Of a DNA stretch of 64,000 nucleotides, positions 15,765 through 26,566 are shown piece after piece. The notes under the pieces are model-generated. The model was not told the origin of the DNA. It saw only the letters and a list, made by a program, of their open reading frames with translations, and made no database searches. The stretch's first letter is position 1. Every line of letters starts with the position of its first letter. This stretch comes from Vicinamibacterales bacterium (GTDB taxonomy: Bacteria; Acidobacteriota; Vicinamibacteria; Vicinamibacterales; UBA2999), in the NCBI GenBank assembly GCA_041659285.1, contig JBAZYO010000001.1, positions 496,001 through 560,000 on the forward strand. The letters run 5' to 3'. A program made the translations under genes and the position numbers.

Positions 15765-16718
15765 CTATGGCTGCTTGATCGCGGCGAGGGCGCGCGTGTG
15801 GGCTTCGGTCAAGGCGTCGGTGGCCGGTACCTTGATGTCCGGCGTCACGCCGTTCCCTTCCCAATTCCGGCGACTGAGAATGGTCAGTAACTGGCCGTTG
15901 GGGACTGTGATCTCGAACAGATCGTTCACCGGGTACGGGCGGCCCGGGTTCGCCGCGCCGGCGGTGGATTCGCCGATCACCACAGCGCGTTTGAGATCCT
16001 GGAGCAGAAAGGCCAGCCCTTCCCCACCCGAGAAGGAATTCTTCGAGGTCAGGACGAACACAGGGCGCTTGCCGTCGCGCCACGCCAGCGTATCGGCGAC
16101 GGTTGCGTAGACTTCGCGGGTGCCGGTCCTTGGGATGACTTCGAACAACGGCTTGCCCGGTTCCTCGAACAGGTAGCTCATGAGCAGGGCCACGGTACCC
16201 GGCGAGCCGCCACCGTTGTTGCGCATGTCGAGGATCAAGGCCGCCGCCGGTTGCAGCAGCTTCATCGCCGCGGCGAGCGCGTCCCGGTGCTCCACCGGAC
16301 GGAGGAAGTACGCCATGTCCAGCAGCCCGATGTTGCCGGGCAGGACCTCCGTTCGCCGAAAGCCCGCCGTCGTTGGCACATCACGTTGTGCCGGCGATGA
16401 ACCTGTCGCGCTCGAGGGCCTGACAACCTGCACGGCGACGTGCTTGTCTCGGGTCACGTCATAGAGGTCGTGTGTCAGCAACTCAGCGAGTTCTTGTGGC
16501 GTTGCCGCCTTCGCGTAGCGCCCGCCGGCCAGGGCCGACGTCAGCGCTAACCGCACGGCGCCCGTGAGCGGGATGTCGAAGTACTCGCGGCTGAAGACGT
16601 CCACGACGCCCGTGACCGTGGGCGCGATCAGCCCGGGGGCGAGCGAGGCCGGCTGCGCCCCCCAGAGCGCGACGCCAACACACCATGTAGTGAACACGGC
16701 CGCCGCAAGGCGCCTCAT
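15765..16718 (-). CDS. S41 family peptidase, IRBP-like
   Basis: A 317-residue secreted protein (signal peptide 1-21). An N-terminal helical bundle of the IRBP type (residues 35-90, VVDVFSREYFD and LLTHDLYDVTRDKHV) precedes a tail-specific-protease core: ALILDMRNNGGGSPG, TSKNSFSGGEGLAFLLQDLKRAVVIGE with the Ser nucleophile in FSGGEG, STAGAANPG and WEGNGVTPDI. No PDZ domain is visible, as usual for this subfamily. It probably degrades peptides or binds hydrophobic ligands in the periplasm. Its ATG overlaps the ridA stop by four bases, so it is translated with ridA. Confidence 0.9.
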   Translation of the reverse strand: MRRLAAAVFTTWCVGVALWGAQPASLAPGLIAPTVTGVVDVFSREYFDIPLTGAVRLALTSALAGGRYAKAATPQELAELLTHDLYDVTRDKHVAVQVVRPSSATGSSPAQRDVPTTAGFRRTEVLPGNIGLLDMAYFLRPVEHRDALAAAMKLLQPAAALILDMRNNGGGSPGTVALLMSYLFEEPGKPLFEVIPRTGTREVYATVADTLAWRDGKRPVFVLTSKNSFSGGEGLAFLLQDLKRAVVIGESTAGAANPGRPYPVNDLFEITVPNGQLLTILSRRNWEGNGVTPDIKVPATDALTEAHTRALAAIKQP

Positions 16719-17107
16719 TCCCGAGTCACCGCCGTGAGGTTCATCGTCAGGAGCACGCCAAGCTTGGGCAAATCGTTCACGCCGATGGCCGTGCGAGCCG
16801 GCCGATGGTCGCCCATGCGTTCCGCATAGGCCTGGTTCATGGCGTCGAAGTCCTTCATGTCGCGCAGGAACACGTTGACGTGGATGACATGGGCGAGGTC
16901 CGATCCCACCGACTCGAGCATCACGCGGAATGAATCGAGAATCTGCCGGGTCTGCGAGGCGACGTCGGGCCCTGCCAGCTCGCCGGTGGCCGGGTCAATC
17001 CCGGCGGTGCCGCCAATCGTGATCCACTGCCCGACTTTGCTGATGTGGCTGTACGGGCCGATGGGCCACGGCGTGCCCGGCGGCGTGGACGTGCTCACTT
17101 GTGACAT
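16715..17107 (-). CDS. RidA family protein (second paralogue)
   Basis: A 130-residue RidA-like protein. It has WPIGPYSHISKVGQWITIGGTAGIDPATGELAGPD and the HRPARTAIGV region. The catalytic Arg of RidA (R-x-E-I/V near the C-terminus) is replaced: the equivalent stretch reads LGVLLTMNLTAV. It may therefore act on other substrates or have lost deaminase activity. I start it at ATG 17107; a GTG 24 codons upstream would run into the divergent sigma factor. It heads the minus-strand run through S41, beta-lactamase-like, DUF2785 and M23. Confidence 0.85.
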   Translation of the reverse strand: MSQVSTSTPPGTPWPIGPYSHISKVGQWITIGGTAGIDPATGELAGPDVASQTRQILDSFRVMLESVGSDLAHVIHVNVFLRDMKDFDAMNQAYAERMGDHRPARTAIGVNDLPKLGVLLTMNLTAVTRE

Positions 17108-17145
17108 GCGGACGGCCTGCCTTCCAGAGGGATTGAATGCGACCG

Positions 17146-17151
17146 TATGAT
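17146..17151 (+). promoter_or_regulatory. -10-like TATGAT before the sigma factor gene
   Basis: TATGAT lies 12 bases before ATG 17164. No Shine-Dalgarno follows, so a leaderless or near-leaderless transcript is likely. No convincing -35. Confidence 0.4.
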
Positions 17152-17163
17152 ACGCTCCGACCG

Positions 17164-17772
17164 ATGGGCAGCGCGACACCTGTGGACGATGAGACTACCC
17201 TCATCGCTCAGCTCCGCGCCGGCGACGAGTCCGCGTACGAGCAAGTGGTGCGGACTTACGGCGGGCGGTTGCTGGCCGTGACCCGTCGCATCCTCGCCTC
17301 AGACGAAGACGCCCGCGATGTCGTCCAGGACGCCTTCCTCAACGCCTTCAAGAGCCTGGACCGTTTCGAAGGGAACTCCAAGCTCTCCACCTGGCTGCAC
17401 CGCATTGCCGTGAACGCCGCCCTGATGAAGCTGCGGACGCGAAAGCGCAAGCCCGAGCAGTCGATCGAAACCCTGCTGCCGGCGTTCCTCGACGACGGCC
17501 ATCACGAAGAGCGATTCAAGAGCTGGGACTAGCCGGTCGATGTAGCCATGGAACGGGCCGAGACCCGGAACCTGGTGCGGCAGAAGATCGACGAGTTGCC
17601 GGAGGGCTACCGTACCGTTCTCGTCCTGCGCGACATCGAAGGATTAGACACCGAGGAAACCGCCAACATGCTTGGGTTGTCCGTGAACGCCGCCAAGATT
17701 CGGCTCCACCGCGCCCGGCAGGCGCTCCGGACCATGCTGGCGCCACATTTCCGGAGGGACGGCGCGTCATGA
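17164..17772 (+). pseudogene. ECF sigma factor interrupted by an in-frame amber codon
   Basis: One continuous reading frame encodes a 202-residue ECF sigma-70 factor, except for TAG at 17530-17532. Before it are region 2 (ESAYEQVVRTYGGRLLAVTRRIL, DEDARDVVQDAFLNAFKSLDRFEG, LSTWLHRIAVNAALMKLR) and the linker. After it, in the same frame, come PVDVAMERAETRNL and region 4 (LPEGYRTVLVLRDIEGLDTEETANMLGLSVNAAKIRLHRARQAL). Relatives usually have Gln or another residue at this spot, so CAG to TAG is the simplest change. It may be a true nonsense mutation, a sequencing error, or suppressed. An internal ATG (17548) could give region 4 alone but has no ribosome site. The anti-sigma gene overlaps its stop (ATGA). 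Confidence 0.8.
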
Positions 17773-18020
17773 AATGCCGCGAGCTGGCCGACTTCCTGAT
17801 GGACTACGTGAGCGGCGAGCTCCCGGAGGAGAACCGCGCGCACTTCGAGCTGCACCTCTCGCGGTGCCGCAACTGCCACGAGTACCTGGCGCAGTACGAG
17901 AGCACGGTCAAGGCCGGCCGCATCGCTTGCGGTGAGATGAGCGACGAGCTGCCCGACAACGTCCCCGAGGACCTGGTCAAGGCCGTCCTCGCCGCCCGCA
18001 AGCTCGACCCCTCCAGCTAA
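17769..18020 (+). CDS. Zinc-binding anti-sigma factor (ZAS/zf-HC2 domain)
   Basis: An 83-residue soluble protein with the ZAS zinc motif: H29-x3-C33-x2-C36 (HLSRCRNC), with His25 or Cys3 as the likely fourth ligand. ZAS proteins bind region 2/4 of their partner ECF sigma and release it on oxidation or another cue. It lacks a membrane helix, so the signal would be cytoplasmic. Its ATG overlaps the sigma gene stop in the form ATGA, so the pair is translationally coupled. If the sigma gene is truly broken, this anti-sigma may be an orphan. Confidence 0.9.
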   Translation: MKCRELADFLMDYVSGELPEENRAHFELHLSRCRNCHEYLAQYESTVKAGRIACGEMSDELPDNVPEDLVKAVLAARKLDPSS

Positions 18021-18034
18021 CCGCCCGGCACGCC

Positions 18035-18061
18035 AGGCACCTTAGGCACTCTAGGCACCTT
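18035..18061. repeat. Three 9-base tandem repeats
   Basis: AGGCACCTT, AGGCACTCT, AGGCACCTT run head to tail between the anti-sigma gene and the hspR promoter. This could be a small insertion or slippage product; no function is visible. Confidence 0.6.
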
Positions 18062-18066
18062 CCGAG

Positions 18067-18095
18067 TTGACACGCCCCGTATCAAGTCCTACACT
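18067..18095 (+). promoter_or_regulatory. Sigma-70-type promoter of the hspR-dnaJ-clpB-ftsH operon
   Basis: TTGACA (18067-18072), 17-base spacer, TACACT (18090-18095). The predicted start of RNA coincides with the hspR GTG at 18102, so the message is probably leaderless. The -10 is covered by the palindrome at 18081-18099. Confidence 0.75.
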
Positions 18096-18099
18096 TGAT
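18081..18099. promoter_or_regulatory. Palindromic operator, probable HspR binding site
   Basis: ATCAAGT - CCTAC - ACTTGAT is a perfect 7-bp inverted repeat that overlaps the -10 box. HspR repressors bind CTTGA/TCAAG inverted repeats (HAIR) in actinobacteria; the half-site sequence is alike, the order and spacing differ. An operator on the promoter of its own gene fits autoregulation. Confidence 0.65.
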
Positions 18100-18101
18100 C
18101 T

Positions 18102-18455
18102 GTGTCAACTTCAGAGCTGATCTTCATCTCCGTTGCCGCGCGCATGCTGAACATGCACCCGCAAACGCTGCGCAAGTACGAGCGGCTCGGGCTGGTGCGG
18201 CCGGCGCGCACGGTGGGCAGCATGCGGCTCTACTCGCACGACGAAATCGAGCGGCTGCGCTTCATCAAGCGGCTGGTGGATGACGCCGGCGTCAACCTCG
18301 CCGGCGTGCAGCAACTGCTGTCGGTCGCCGAGGCGATGCAGCGCATCCGCCCCCTGATGCGGCCGGGCGCGCTGCAGCGGGACGCGACGCGCCGGCGCCT
18401 GCTGCGTGAAATGGATCAACTGTCTGCCCTGCTGGGCCTGGACGCCGAGGGCTAG
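18102..18455 (+). CDS. hspR: MerR-family heat-shock repressor, HspR-like
   Basis: A 117-residue MerR-type regulator starting at GTG 18102. The winged helix is residues 9-75 (ISVAARMLNMHPQTLRKYERLGLV, then RLYSHDEIERLRFIKRLVDDAGVNLAGV), followed by a short helical tail. This short layout without a ligand domain, and the wording M-H-P-Q-T-L-R-x-Y-E-R, are typical of HspR. In known systems HspR represses chaperone genes and needs DnaK as co-repressor; no dnaK is in this window. It is the first gene of an operon with dnaJ, clpB and ftsH, with 2 bases to the next gene. A palindrome lies on its promoter. Confidence 0.85.
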   Translation: MSTSELIFISVAARMLNMHPQTLRKYERLGLVRPARTVGSMRLYSHDEIERLRFIKRLVDDAGVNLAGVQQLLSVAEAMQRIRPLMRPGALQRDATRRRLLREMDQLSALLGLDAEG

Positions 18456-18457
18456 TC

Positions 18458-19468
18458 GTGGACTTCAAGGATTACTACACCACGCTCGGCATCGCCAAGA
18501 CCGCCACCGAGAAGGAGATCAAGCAGGCCTTCCGGAAGCTGGCGCGAAAGTATCACCCGGACGTCAACGCCAGCGACAAGGGCGCCGAGGCGAAGTTCAA
18601 GGAAGTGAACGAAGCCAACGAAGTACTGAGCGACCCCGTCAAGCGGAAGAAGTACGACGAGCTGGGCGCCAACTGGCGCGCCTACGAGAACGCGCCGCCC
18701 GGCGCCGGCAGCCCGTATGGTGCCGGCAGTCCGTTCGGGGGCGGAGCCGGTGGTGGCGGGTTTCGGAACATGACCGAGGACGAGGTGTCCGAGATGTTCG
18801 GCGGCGGGGACGCCCCGTTCTCCGACTTCTTCACCACCTTCTTCGGCGGCATGGGCGGCGAAGACCAGGGGGCCGGGGCGCGCGGCGGCCGCGGCCGGTC
18901 GCGCGGCCGGAAGGGGCAGGATGTCGAGCACCCCTTCGAGCTGGACCTCGAAACCGCGTTGCGCGGCAGCGTCCAGCGGCTGCAACTGCGCCACGACGGT
19001 CACGCGCGATCGGTCGAGGTGCGCATCCCCGCCGGCGTCACCGACGGTTCGCGGGTGCGGGTCAGCGGTGAAGGCGGCCGCGGCACCGGCAGCGGGCCGA
19101 GCGGCGACCTCTTCCTGCGCGTGCAGCTGAAGCCGCATCCGGTGTTCGAGGTGAAGGGGCGCGACGTCTACACCAAGACCCGGGTGCCGGTGCCGACGGC
19201 GGTGCTCGGCGGCGAGGTTGACGTGCTGACGCCGGAGGCGAAGACGCTGCGGCTGAAGGTGCCCGCTGGGACGCAGAGCGGCCAGCGCTTCCGCCTGAGA
19301 GGCCATGGCTGGCCGACGGTCGGGAAACCAGACGAACGCGGCGACCTGTATGCGAATGTCGAAGTGGAGATTCCGAAGGCGTTGAGCGAGGAAGAGCGCG
19401 GGTTGTACGAGTCGCTCCGCGCGGCCGGTGCGTCGAGCCAGAGGGCGACCGCCAAGAGCGAAGGCTGA
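18458..19468 (+). CDS. DnaJ-class co-chaperone (CbpA-like, no zinc finger)
   Basis: A 336-residue type II J-protein, start GTG 18458. The J domain is residues 4-70 with the catalytic HPD at 33-35, then a G/F-rich stretch (about 82-155), and two C-terminal substrate-binding domains (VRIPAGVTDGSRVRVSGEG, then LRLKVPAGTQSGQRFRLRGHGWP). The Cys-rich zinc domain of DnaJ is absent, as in CbpA. It stimulates DnaK and presents unfolded clients, and with ClpB forms a disaggregation pathway. Second gene of the hspR operon; 8 bases separate it from clpB. Confidence 0.92.
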   Translation: MDFKDYYTTLGIAKTATEKEIKQAFRKLARKYHPDVNASDKGAEAKFKEVNEANEVLSDPVKRKKYDELGANWRAYENAPPGAGSPYGAGSPFGGGAGGGGFRNMTEDEVSEMFGGGDAPFSDFFTTFFGGMGGEDQGAGARGGRGRSRGRKGQDVEHPFELDLETALRGSVQRLQLRHDGHARSVEVRIPAGVTDGSRVRVSGEGGRGTGSGPSGDLFLRVQLKPHPVFEVKGRDVYTKTRVPVPTAVLGGEVDVLTPEAKTLRLKVPAGTQSGQRFRLRGHGWPTVGKPDERGDLYANVEVEIPKALSEEERGLYESLRAAGASSQRATAKSEG

Positions 19469-19476
19469 GGGACATC

Positions 19477-22015
<2,539 letters not shown>

Positions 22016-22023
<8 letters not shown>

Positions 22024-23890
22024 CCCGACCGCGCCTCCCGGCGGTAACCCGAAAGACCGCCGGCAGGCGTCACCCAAGCCCACCGTGCTGTGGTGGGTGC
22101 TCGGAGCGCTCACCGTGCTGGCCGTTGGCCAGGCCTACTTCCTCACGCCGGCGGGACGGCAGATCTCGTACAGCGAGTTCAAGGGCATGGTCCGCACCGG
22201 CCAGGTGGCCGAGGTCGCCGTCGGCGACTCGATCATCCGCGGCACGCTCAAGAAGGCCGGCGACGACGGCGTCACCGCGTTTTCGACGACGCGCATCGAA
22301 GACCCGAAGCTGGTCGAGGAACTCGACGCGGCGACCGTGAAGTACTCTGGCGAGCTGGTGAGCCGCTGGCTGCCGGAAGTGCTCGGCTGGGTGCTGCCGC
22401 TCCTGCTGCTCTTCGGCCTGTGGTCGTTCTTCATGCGTCGCATGGGCGGCGCTGAAGGCGGCATCATGTCGTTCGCCCGCAGCAAGGCCAAGCTGATGGC
22501 TGAAGACGACGTCAAGACGACCTTTGCCGATGTCGCCGGCGTGGATGAGGCCGCCCAGGAACTGCGCGAAATTGTCGAGTTCCTGAAGACCCCCAAGAAG
22601 TACACCAACCTCGGCGGCAAGATTCCGAAGGGCGTGTTGCTGGTCGGCCCGCCGGGCACCGGCAAGACGCTGCTGGCCCGCGCCGTGGCCGGCGAAGCCA
22701 AGGTCCCCTTCTTCAGCCTGAGCGGATCGGAATTCGTCGAGATGTTCGTCGGCGTCGGCGCGGCCCGCGTGCGCGACATGTTTGCGCAGGCCGAAGCCAA
22801 GGCGCCGTGCATCGTGTTCATCGACGAGCTCGACGCGCTGGGCAAGGCGCGCGTCCAGAGCCCCATGGGCAGTCATGAAGAGCGCGAGCAGACGCTGAAC
22901 CAGTTGCTGTCGGAGATGGACGGTTTCGACGCGCGCAAGGCCATCATCATCATGGCCGCCACCAACCGCCCTGAAGTGCTGGACCCCGCCCTGTTGCGCC
23001 CCGGCCGCTTCGATCGCCAGGTGCTGGTGGACAAGCCGGACGTCAAGGGCCGTGAAGACGTCCTGAAGATCCACGTCCGCAACGTGAAGCTCAACGCCTC
23101 CGTGGATCTGCGCAAGGTGGCCGCGCGCACGGCCGGCTTTGCCGGCGCCGACCTCGCCAACCTCGTCAACGAAGCCGCCCTGCTGGCGGCGCGGCGCGAG
23201 GGGACGACGGTGGAGATGATCGACTTCGACGAGGCCATCGACCGCCTGGTGGCGGGCCTCGAGAAGAAGCGCGTGATGAGCACCAAGGAACGTGAGATCG
23301 TGGCGTACCACGAGTCGGGCCACGCGATTGTGGCGACCGTGCTGCCCAACATGGACCCGGTCCACAAGATCTCGATCGTGGCCCGCGGCTTTGGCGCGCT
23401 GGGCTACACGATGCAGCTGCCCCTGGAAGATCGCTACCTGATGCAGAGGGGCGACCTGCTGAACCAGATGGCGATCCTGCTCGGCGGCCGCGCCGCCGAG
23501 GAGATTGCGATCGGCGAAATCTCCACCGGTGCGCAGAACGACCTCCAGCGTGTCTCCGACCTGGCCCGCTCGATGGTCACGGAATGGGGCATGAGCGAGC
23601 GGCTCGGCACCATCAACTTCGACCCGCCCCGCCGCAACCGCTTCCTGGACCTCGGCATGCCGGTCGAGCGAGGCCTCTACAGCGACGACACCGCCCGCCT
23701 GATCGATGACGAGGTGAAGCAGATCATCACCGGTGCGCACAACGAGGCCCGCCGCATCCTGCGCGACCAGCGCGAGGCGCTCGAGGTCGTGACCCGCCGC
23801 CTGCTGGAAAAGGAAGTAATGGAAGGCGACGAACTGCGCGAGTTGATGGCCGCGCACCCGGGCGCGGTCCCCGCCCCCGCGCACCCGTGA
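22016..23890 (+). CDS. ftsH: ATP-dependent zinc metalloprotease FtsH
   Basis: A 624-residue membrane protease. Two membrane helices (about 24-43 and 121-140) flank a small periplasmic domain. The AAA domain has Walker A GPPGTGKT (about 211), the pore motif F-V-E-M-F-V-G-V-G, an SRH with ATNRPEVLDPALLRPGRFDR, then the M41 peptidase with HESGH (about 431) and the distal Asp ligand in the NDLQRVSDLAR region. It degrades misfolded membrane proteins and short-lived regulators. It is the last gene of the hspR operon, overlapping clpB by 8 bases. A hairpin 26 bases after the stop may end the transcript. Confidence 0.95.
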
Positions 23891-23915
23891 ACCGCTGAGA
23901 ACGACTGCCCGCGCC

Positions 23916-23935
23916 GCGCTGGATCCAACCAGCGC
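23916..23935. terminator. Hairpin after ftsH, weak terminator candidate
   Basis: Arms GCGCTGG/CCAGCGC with a 6-base loop. No T-run follows, so it is either Rho-assisted or only a 3'-end stabiliser of the heat-shock operon. Confidence 0.35.
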
Positions 23936-23936
23936 A

Positions 23937-23964
23937 TTGCGCGAGTGCTAAACGCGGTTATAGT
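23937..23964 (+). promoter_or_regulatory. Promoter candidate for the lactate permease gene
   Basis: TTGCGC (23937-23942), 16-base spacer, TATAGT (23959-23964), then GAGG at 23972-23975 as ribosome site for the TTG start at 23983. Confidence 0.4.
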
Positions 23965-23982
23965 GTCGGCCGAGGTTCCTCC

Positions 23983-25785
23983 TTGGCCGAACTCTTTCAC
24001 CAGATCTACAACCCCGTGGCCGGCAGCGTGCTGCTGTCGGCCCTTGTCGCCTCCATTCCGCCCATCCTGCTGGCGATTTGCCTGGCGGTGCTGCGCATTG
24101 CGCCCTGGAAGTCGGCGATTGCCGGCGCCGCGAGCGCCTTCCTGCTGGCGTGGATGGTCTGGGGCATGCCGCTGGGCCTCACCTTCGCCGCCGCCACCCA
24201 CGGCATGGCCTTCGGGCTCTGGCCGATCTGCTGGATCGTGTTCAGCTCGGTGATGTTCTACAACCTCTCGGTCGAAAGCGGCGACTTCGACGTGATTCGG
24301 CGGTCGCTCGCCCGGCTCACCACCGACCGGCGAATCCAGATCCTGCTGGTGGCGTTCTGCTTCGGCGCCTTGATCGAGGGCATTGCCGGCTTCGGCGCGC
24401 CAGTCGCGATCACGGCGGCGATGCTGGCCGGTCTGGGGTTCGAGCCGATCATGGCCGCGGTGCTCGCGCTGATCGCCAACACCGCGCCGGTCGCGTTCGG
24501 GTCGCTCGGCATTCCGGTGACGACGCTCGGCGGCCTGCTCGCGCCCATGCTCGGGCACGACACCCAGACGACGACGCGGGCCTTGTCGGCGATGGTCGGC
24601 CGGCAACTGCCGTTCTTCTCGATGGTCATCCCGGCGTACCTGGTCGTGCTGTACGCCGGTTGGGGCCGCATGCTGGCGGTCTTCCCCGCCGTGTTCACGG
24701 CGGGCCTCTCGTTCGCGATCGGCCAGTTCCTGGTCTCCAACTACGTGGGGCCGGAGCTGACGGACACGCTCGCCGCCTTGTTCTCGCTGGCGTCGGTCGC
24801 GCTGTTGCTCAAGTTCTGGAGTCCCAAAGACGCCTATGTGGACGGCCGTCCCATGGTGGTGGAGAGCACCATCGACGCGGCGTCGCGCGTCAGCCGCGCG
24901 TATGCCACCTACGGCATCCTGATCGTCACGGTCCTGATCGGCCAGGTCGGCAACTTCGCCGGCCTGTCGCAACTGCAGCCGCCGGCCAACGTCACGGCAC
25001 TCCTGCGCTGCGGCCAGATCGGCAATCGGCTGTGCCCCGACCCCTGGGCCGGTGAGAGCGCCGCGACCGATCCGCAAGGGTTCCGCTTTCCGGTGTGGGA
25101 GTTCAGCTGGCCCGGCGCCTTCAACCTGGTTGACGGTAAGCCGGCCCCGATTGTCCAGCGCGAAGCGCCGGTCGTGGCGTCTTCCTCGCCCTACGCGCTG
25201 ACCTACCGGCTCGACTTCCTGGCCACGGCGGGCACGCTCGTGCTGTTCGCGACGTTCATTGCGCTGATCCCGATGGTGGTCGCGGGCGCACGGCCGGGCA
25301 TTCTCGGCATCGCCTTCAGGAAGACGGCAACGCAGTTGCGGCTGCCGATCATCACGATCGCCTTCATCCTGTCGATTGCCACGGTCATGAATTATTCAGG
25401 CATGACCTCGTCGATGGCGCTCGCCCTGGCGCAAACCGGGTGGCTGTTCCCGTTCTTTTCCGCCTGGCTCGGCATGCTCGGCGTGTTCCTGACCGGCAGC
25501 GACACCTCGTCCAACACCCTGTTCGGGCCACTGCAGGCCACCACGGCCAAGGTGTCGGGCCTCGATCCGATCCTGATGGGCGCGACCAACAGCTCGGCCG
25601 GCGTGATGGGCAAGATGATCAGCCCCCAGAACCTGTCGGTGGGCGCCGCCGGCGTCGGCGCGGTCGGCCGGGAAGGCGAGATCTTCGCCAAGGTCATCTT
25701 CCACAGCCTGGCGCTGACCGGGCTGATGGGCGTGCTCGCCATGCTGCAGGCCTATGTCGTCCCCTGGATGGTGCCGACGCTCTGA
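23983..25785 (+). CDS. lldP: L-lactate/glycolate permease (LctP family)
   Basis: A 600-residue inner membrane protein with about 13 helices. It imports L-lactate, D-lactate or glycolate with protons. Family blocks: VAFCFGALIEGIAGFGAPVAITAAMLAGLGFEP, NTAPVAFGSLGIPVTTL, a long hydrophilic insert at about 330-400, and GVFLTGSDTSSNTLFGPLQATTAK with the end SPQNLSVGAAGVG. The start is TTG 23983, preceded by GAGG with 7-base spacing; no in-frame ATG lies nearby. It stands alone with its own promoter, and no lactate dehydrogenase is adjacent. Confidence 0.93.
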   Translation: MAELFHQIYNPVAGSVLLSALVASIPPILLAICLAVLRIAPWKSAIAGAASAFLLAWMVWGMPLGLTFAAATHGMAFGLWPICWIVFSSVMFYNLSVESGDFDVIRRSLARLTTDRRIQILLVAFCFGALIEGIAGFGAPVAITAAMLAGLGFEPIMAAVLALIANTAPVAFGSLGIPVTTLGGLLAPMLGHDTQTTTRALSAMVGRQLPFFSMVIPAYLVVLYAGWGRMLAVFPAVFTAGLSFAIGQFLVSNYVGPELTDTLAALFSLASVALLLKFWSPKDAYVDGRPMVVESTIDAASRVSRAYATYGILIVTVLIGQVGNFAGLSQLQPPANVTALLRCGQIGNRLCPDPWAGESAATDPQGFRFPVWEFSWPGAFNLVDGKPAPIVQREAPVVASSSPYALTYRLDFLATAGTLVLFATFIALIPMVVAGARPGILGIAFRKTATQLRLPIITIAFILSIATVMNYSGMTSSMALALAQTGWLFPFFSAWLGMLGVFLTGSDTSSNTLFGPLQATTAKVSGLDPILMGATNSSAGVMGKMISPQNLSVGAAGVGAVGREGEIFAKVIFHSLALTGLMGVLAMLQAYVVPWMVPTL

Positions 25786-25874
25786 ACCGAAGGCGGAAGG
25801 GCTTCCGGCAAATTCATTGTGCAGCTTGGCCATGCGATTCTCAGGGGGCAGGCCGGGCTCGTGTACGCCTCGGC

Positions 25875-25880
25875 TAGAAT
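25875..25880 (+). promoter_or_regulatory. -10 box (TAGAAT) for the wHTH-FHA gene
   Basis: TAGAAT lies 11 bases before the GTG at 25892, with no Shine-Dalgarno between. Another probable leaderless start. Confidence 0.45.
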
Positions 25881-25891
25881 ACGCTGCAGCA

Positions 25892-26530
25892 GTGCCCCCT
25901 CACATGTTCGGCGTCTTCGTCTTCGATCCTGGCGCTCGCCAGTTGACGCGCGTCGGTGAGCCGGTTCACCTGACCGCCAAGGCGGTGGATCTGCTGACGC
26001 TGCTGGTCTCCAGGCGTCCGGAGGCGGTGGCCAAGAAGCAGATTCACGAGACCCTGTGGCCCGACACGTTCGTGACGGATGTCAGCCTGACCACCCTCAT
26101 CTTCGAGTTGCGCACGGCGCTTGGCGAGTCCGCGCGGCAGCCCTGCTTCATCCGCACGGTCCATGGCTTCGGCTACGCGTTCCAGGCTGACAACGCGCAG
26201 AGCGACACCGACATTCGCGAGACGCAGTTCTGCGTCATCCACGACGGTCGCGAAGTGAGCCTGCGGCCGGGTGAGAACCTGCTGGGCCGGTCGCGGGACT
26301 GCCGGCTGCGACTTGACTCGACCAAGGTGTCGCGGCACCACGCGCGCATCACCGTGGACGGCGATGCCGCGTTGATCGAAGACTGCGGCAGCCGCAACGG
26401 CACCTCGGTGCGTGGTGTGAAGACCGACGGGCGCGTGCGCCTGGAGGACGGCGACGACATCGACGTGGCCGGCATTCGGGTGATCTTCCGCATTCTCGCC
26501 GGCGCCCACGGCACGGCAATGACCGAATGA
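25892..26530 (+). CDS. Winged-helix DNA-binding protein fused to an FHA domain
   Basis: A 212-residue regulator. Residues 1-105 form an OmpR/PhoB-type winged helix (FDPGARQLTRVGEPVHLTAKAVDLLTLLVSRRP, WPDTFVTDVSLTTLIFELRTALGE, IRTVHGFGYAFQ). Residues about 120-205 form an FHA phosphothreonine-binding domain (LLGRSRDCRLRLDSTKVSRHHARI, CGSRNGTSV). There is no receiver domain, so DNA binding is likely governed by Ser/Thr kinase signalling rather than a histidine kinase. No kinase gene is nearby. The start is GTG 25892, with ATG 25904 as alternative; longer frames reach back into lldP. Targets unknown. Confidence 0.88.
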   Translation: MPPHMFGVFVFDPGARQLTRVGEPVHLTAKAVDLLTLLVSRRPEAVAKKQIHETLWPDTFVTDVSLTTLIFELRTALGESARQPCFIRTVHGFGYAFQADNAQSDTDIRETQFCVIHDGREVSLRPGENLLGRSRDCRLRLDSTKVSRHHARITVDGDAALIEDCGSRNGTSVRGVKTDGRVRLEDGDDIDVAGIRVIFRILAGAHGTAMTE

Positions 26531-26566
26531 CCGTCCGGTTCGGCGACGGCGGCGGGCCGGGTCCGC

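Noticed and set aside
17548..17772. Region 4 of the sigma factor as a separate gene starting at ATG 17548
   Set aside because: No ribosome site precedes it and the coding sense continues upstream across the stop codon, so an interrupted single gene is the simpler reading.
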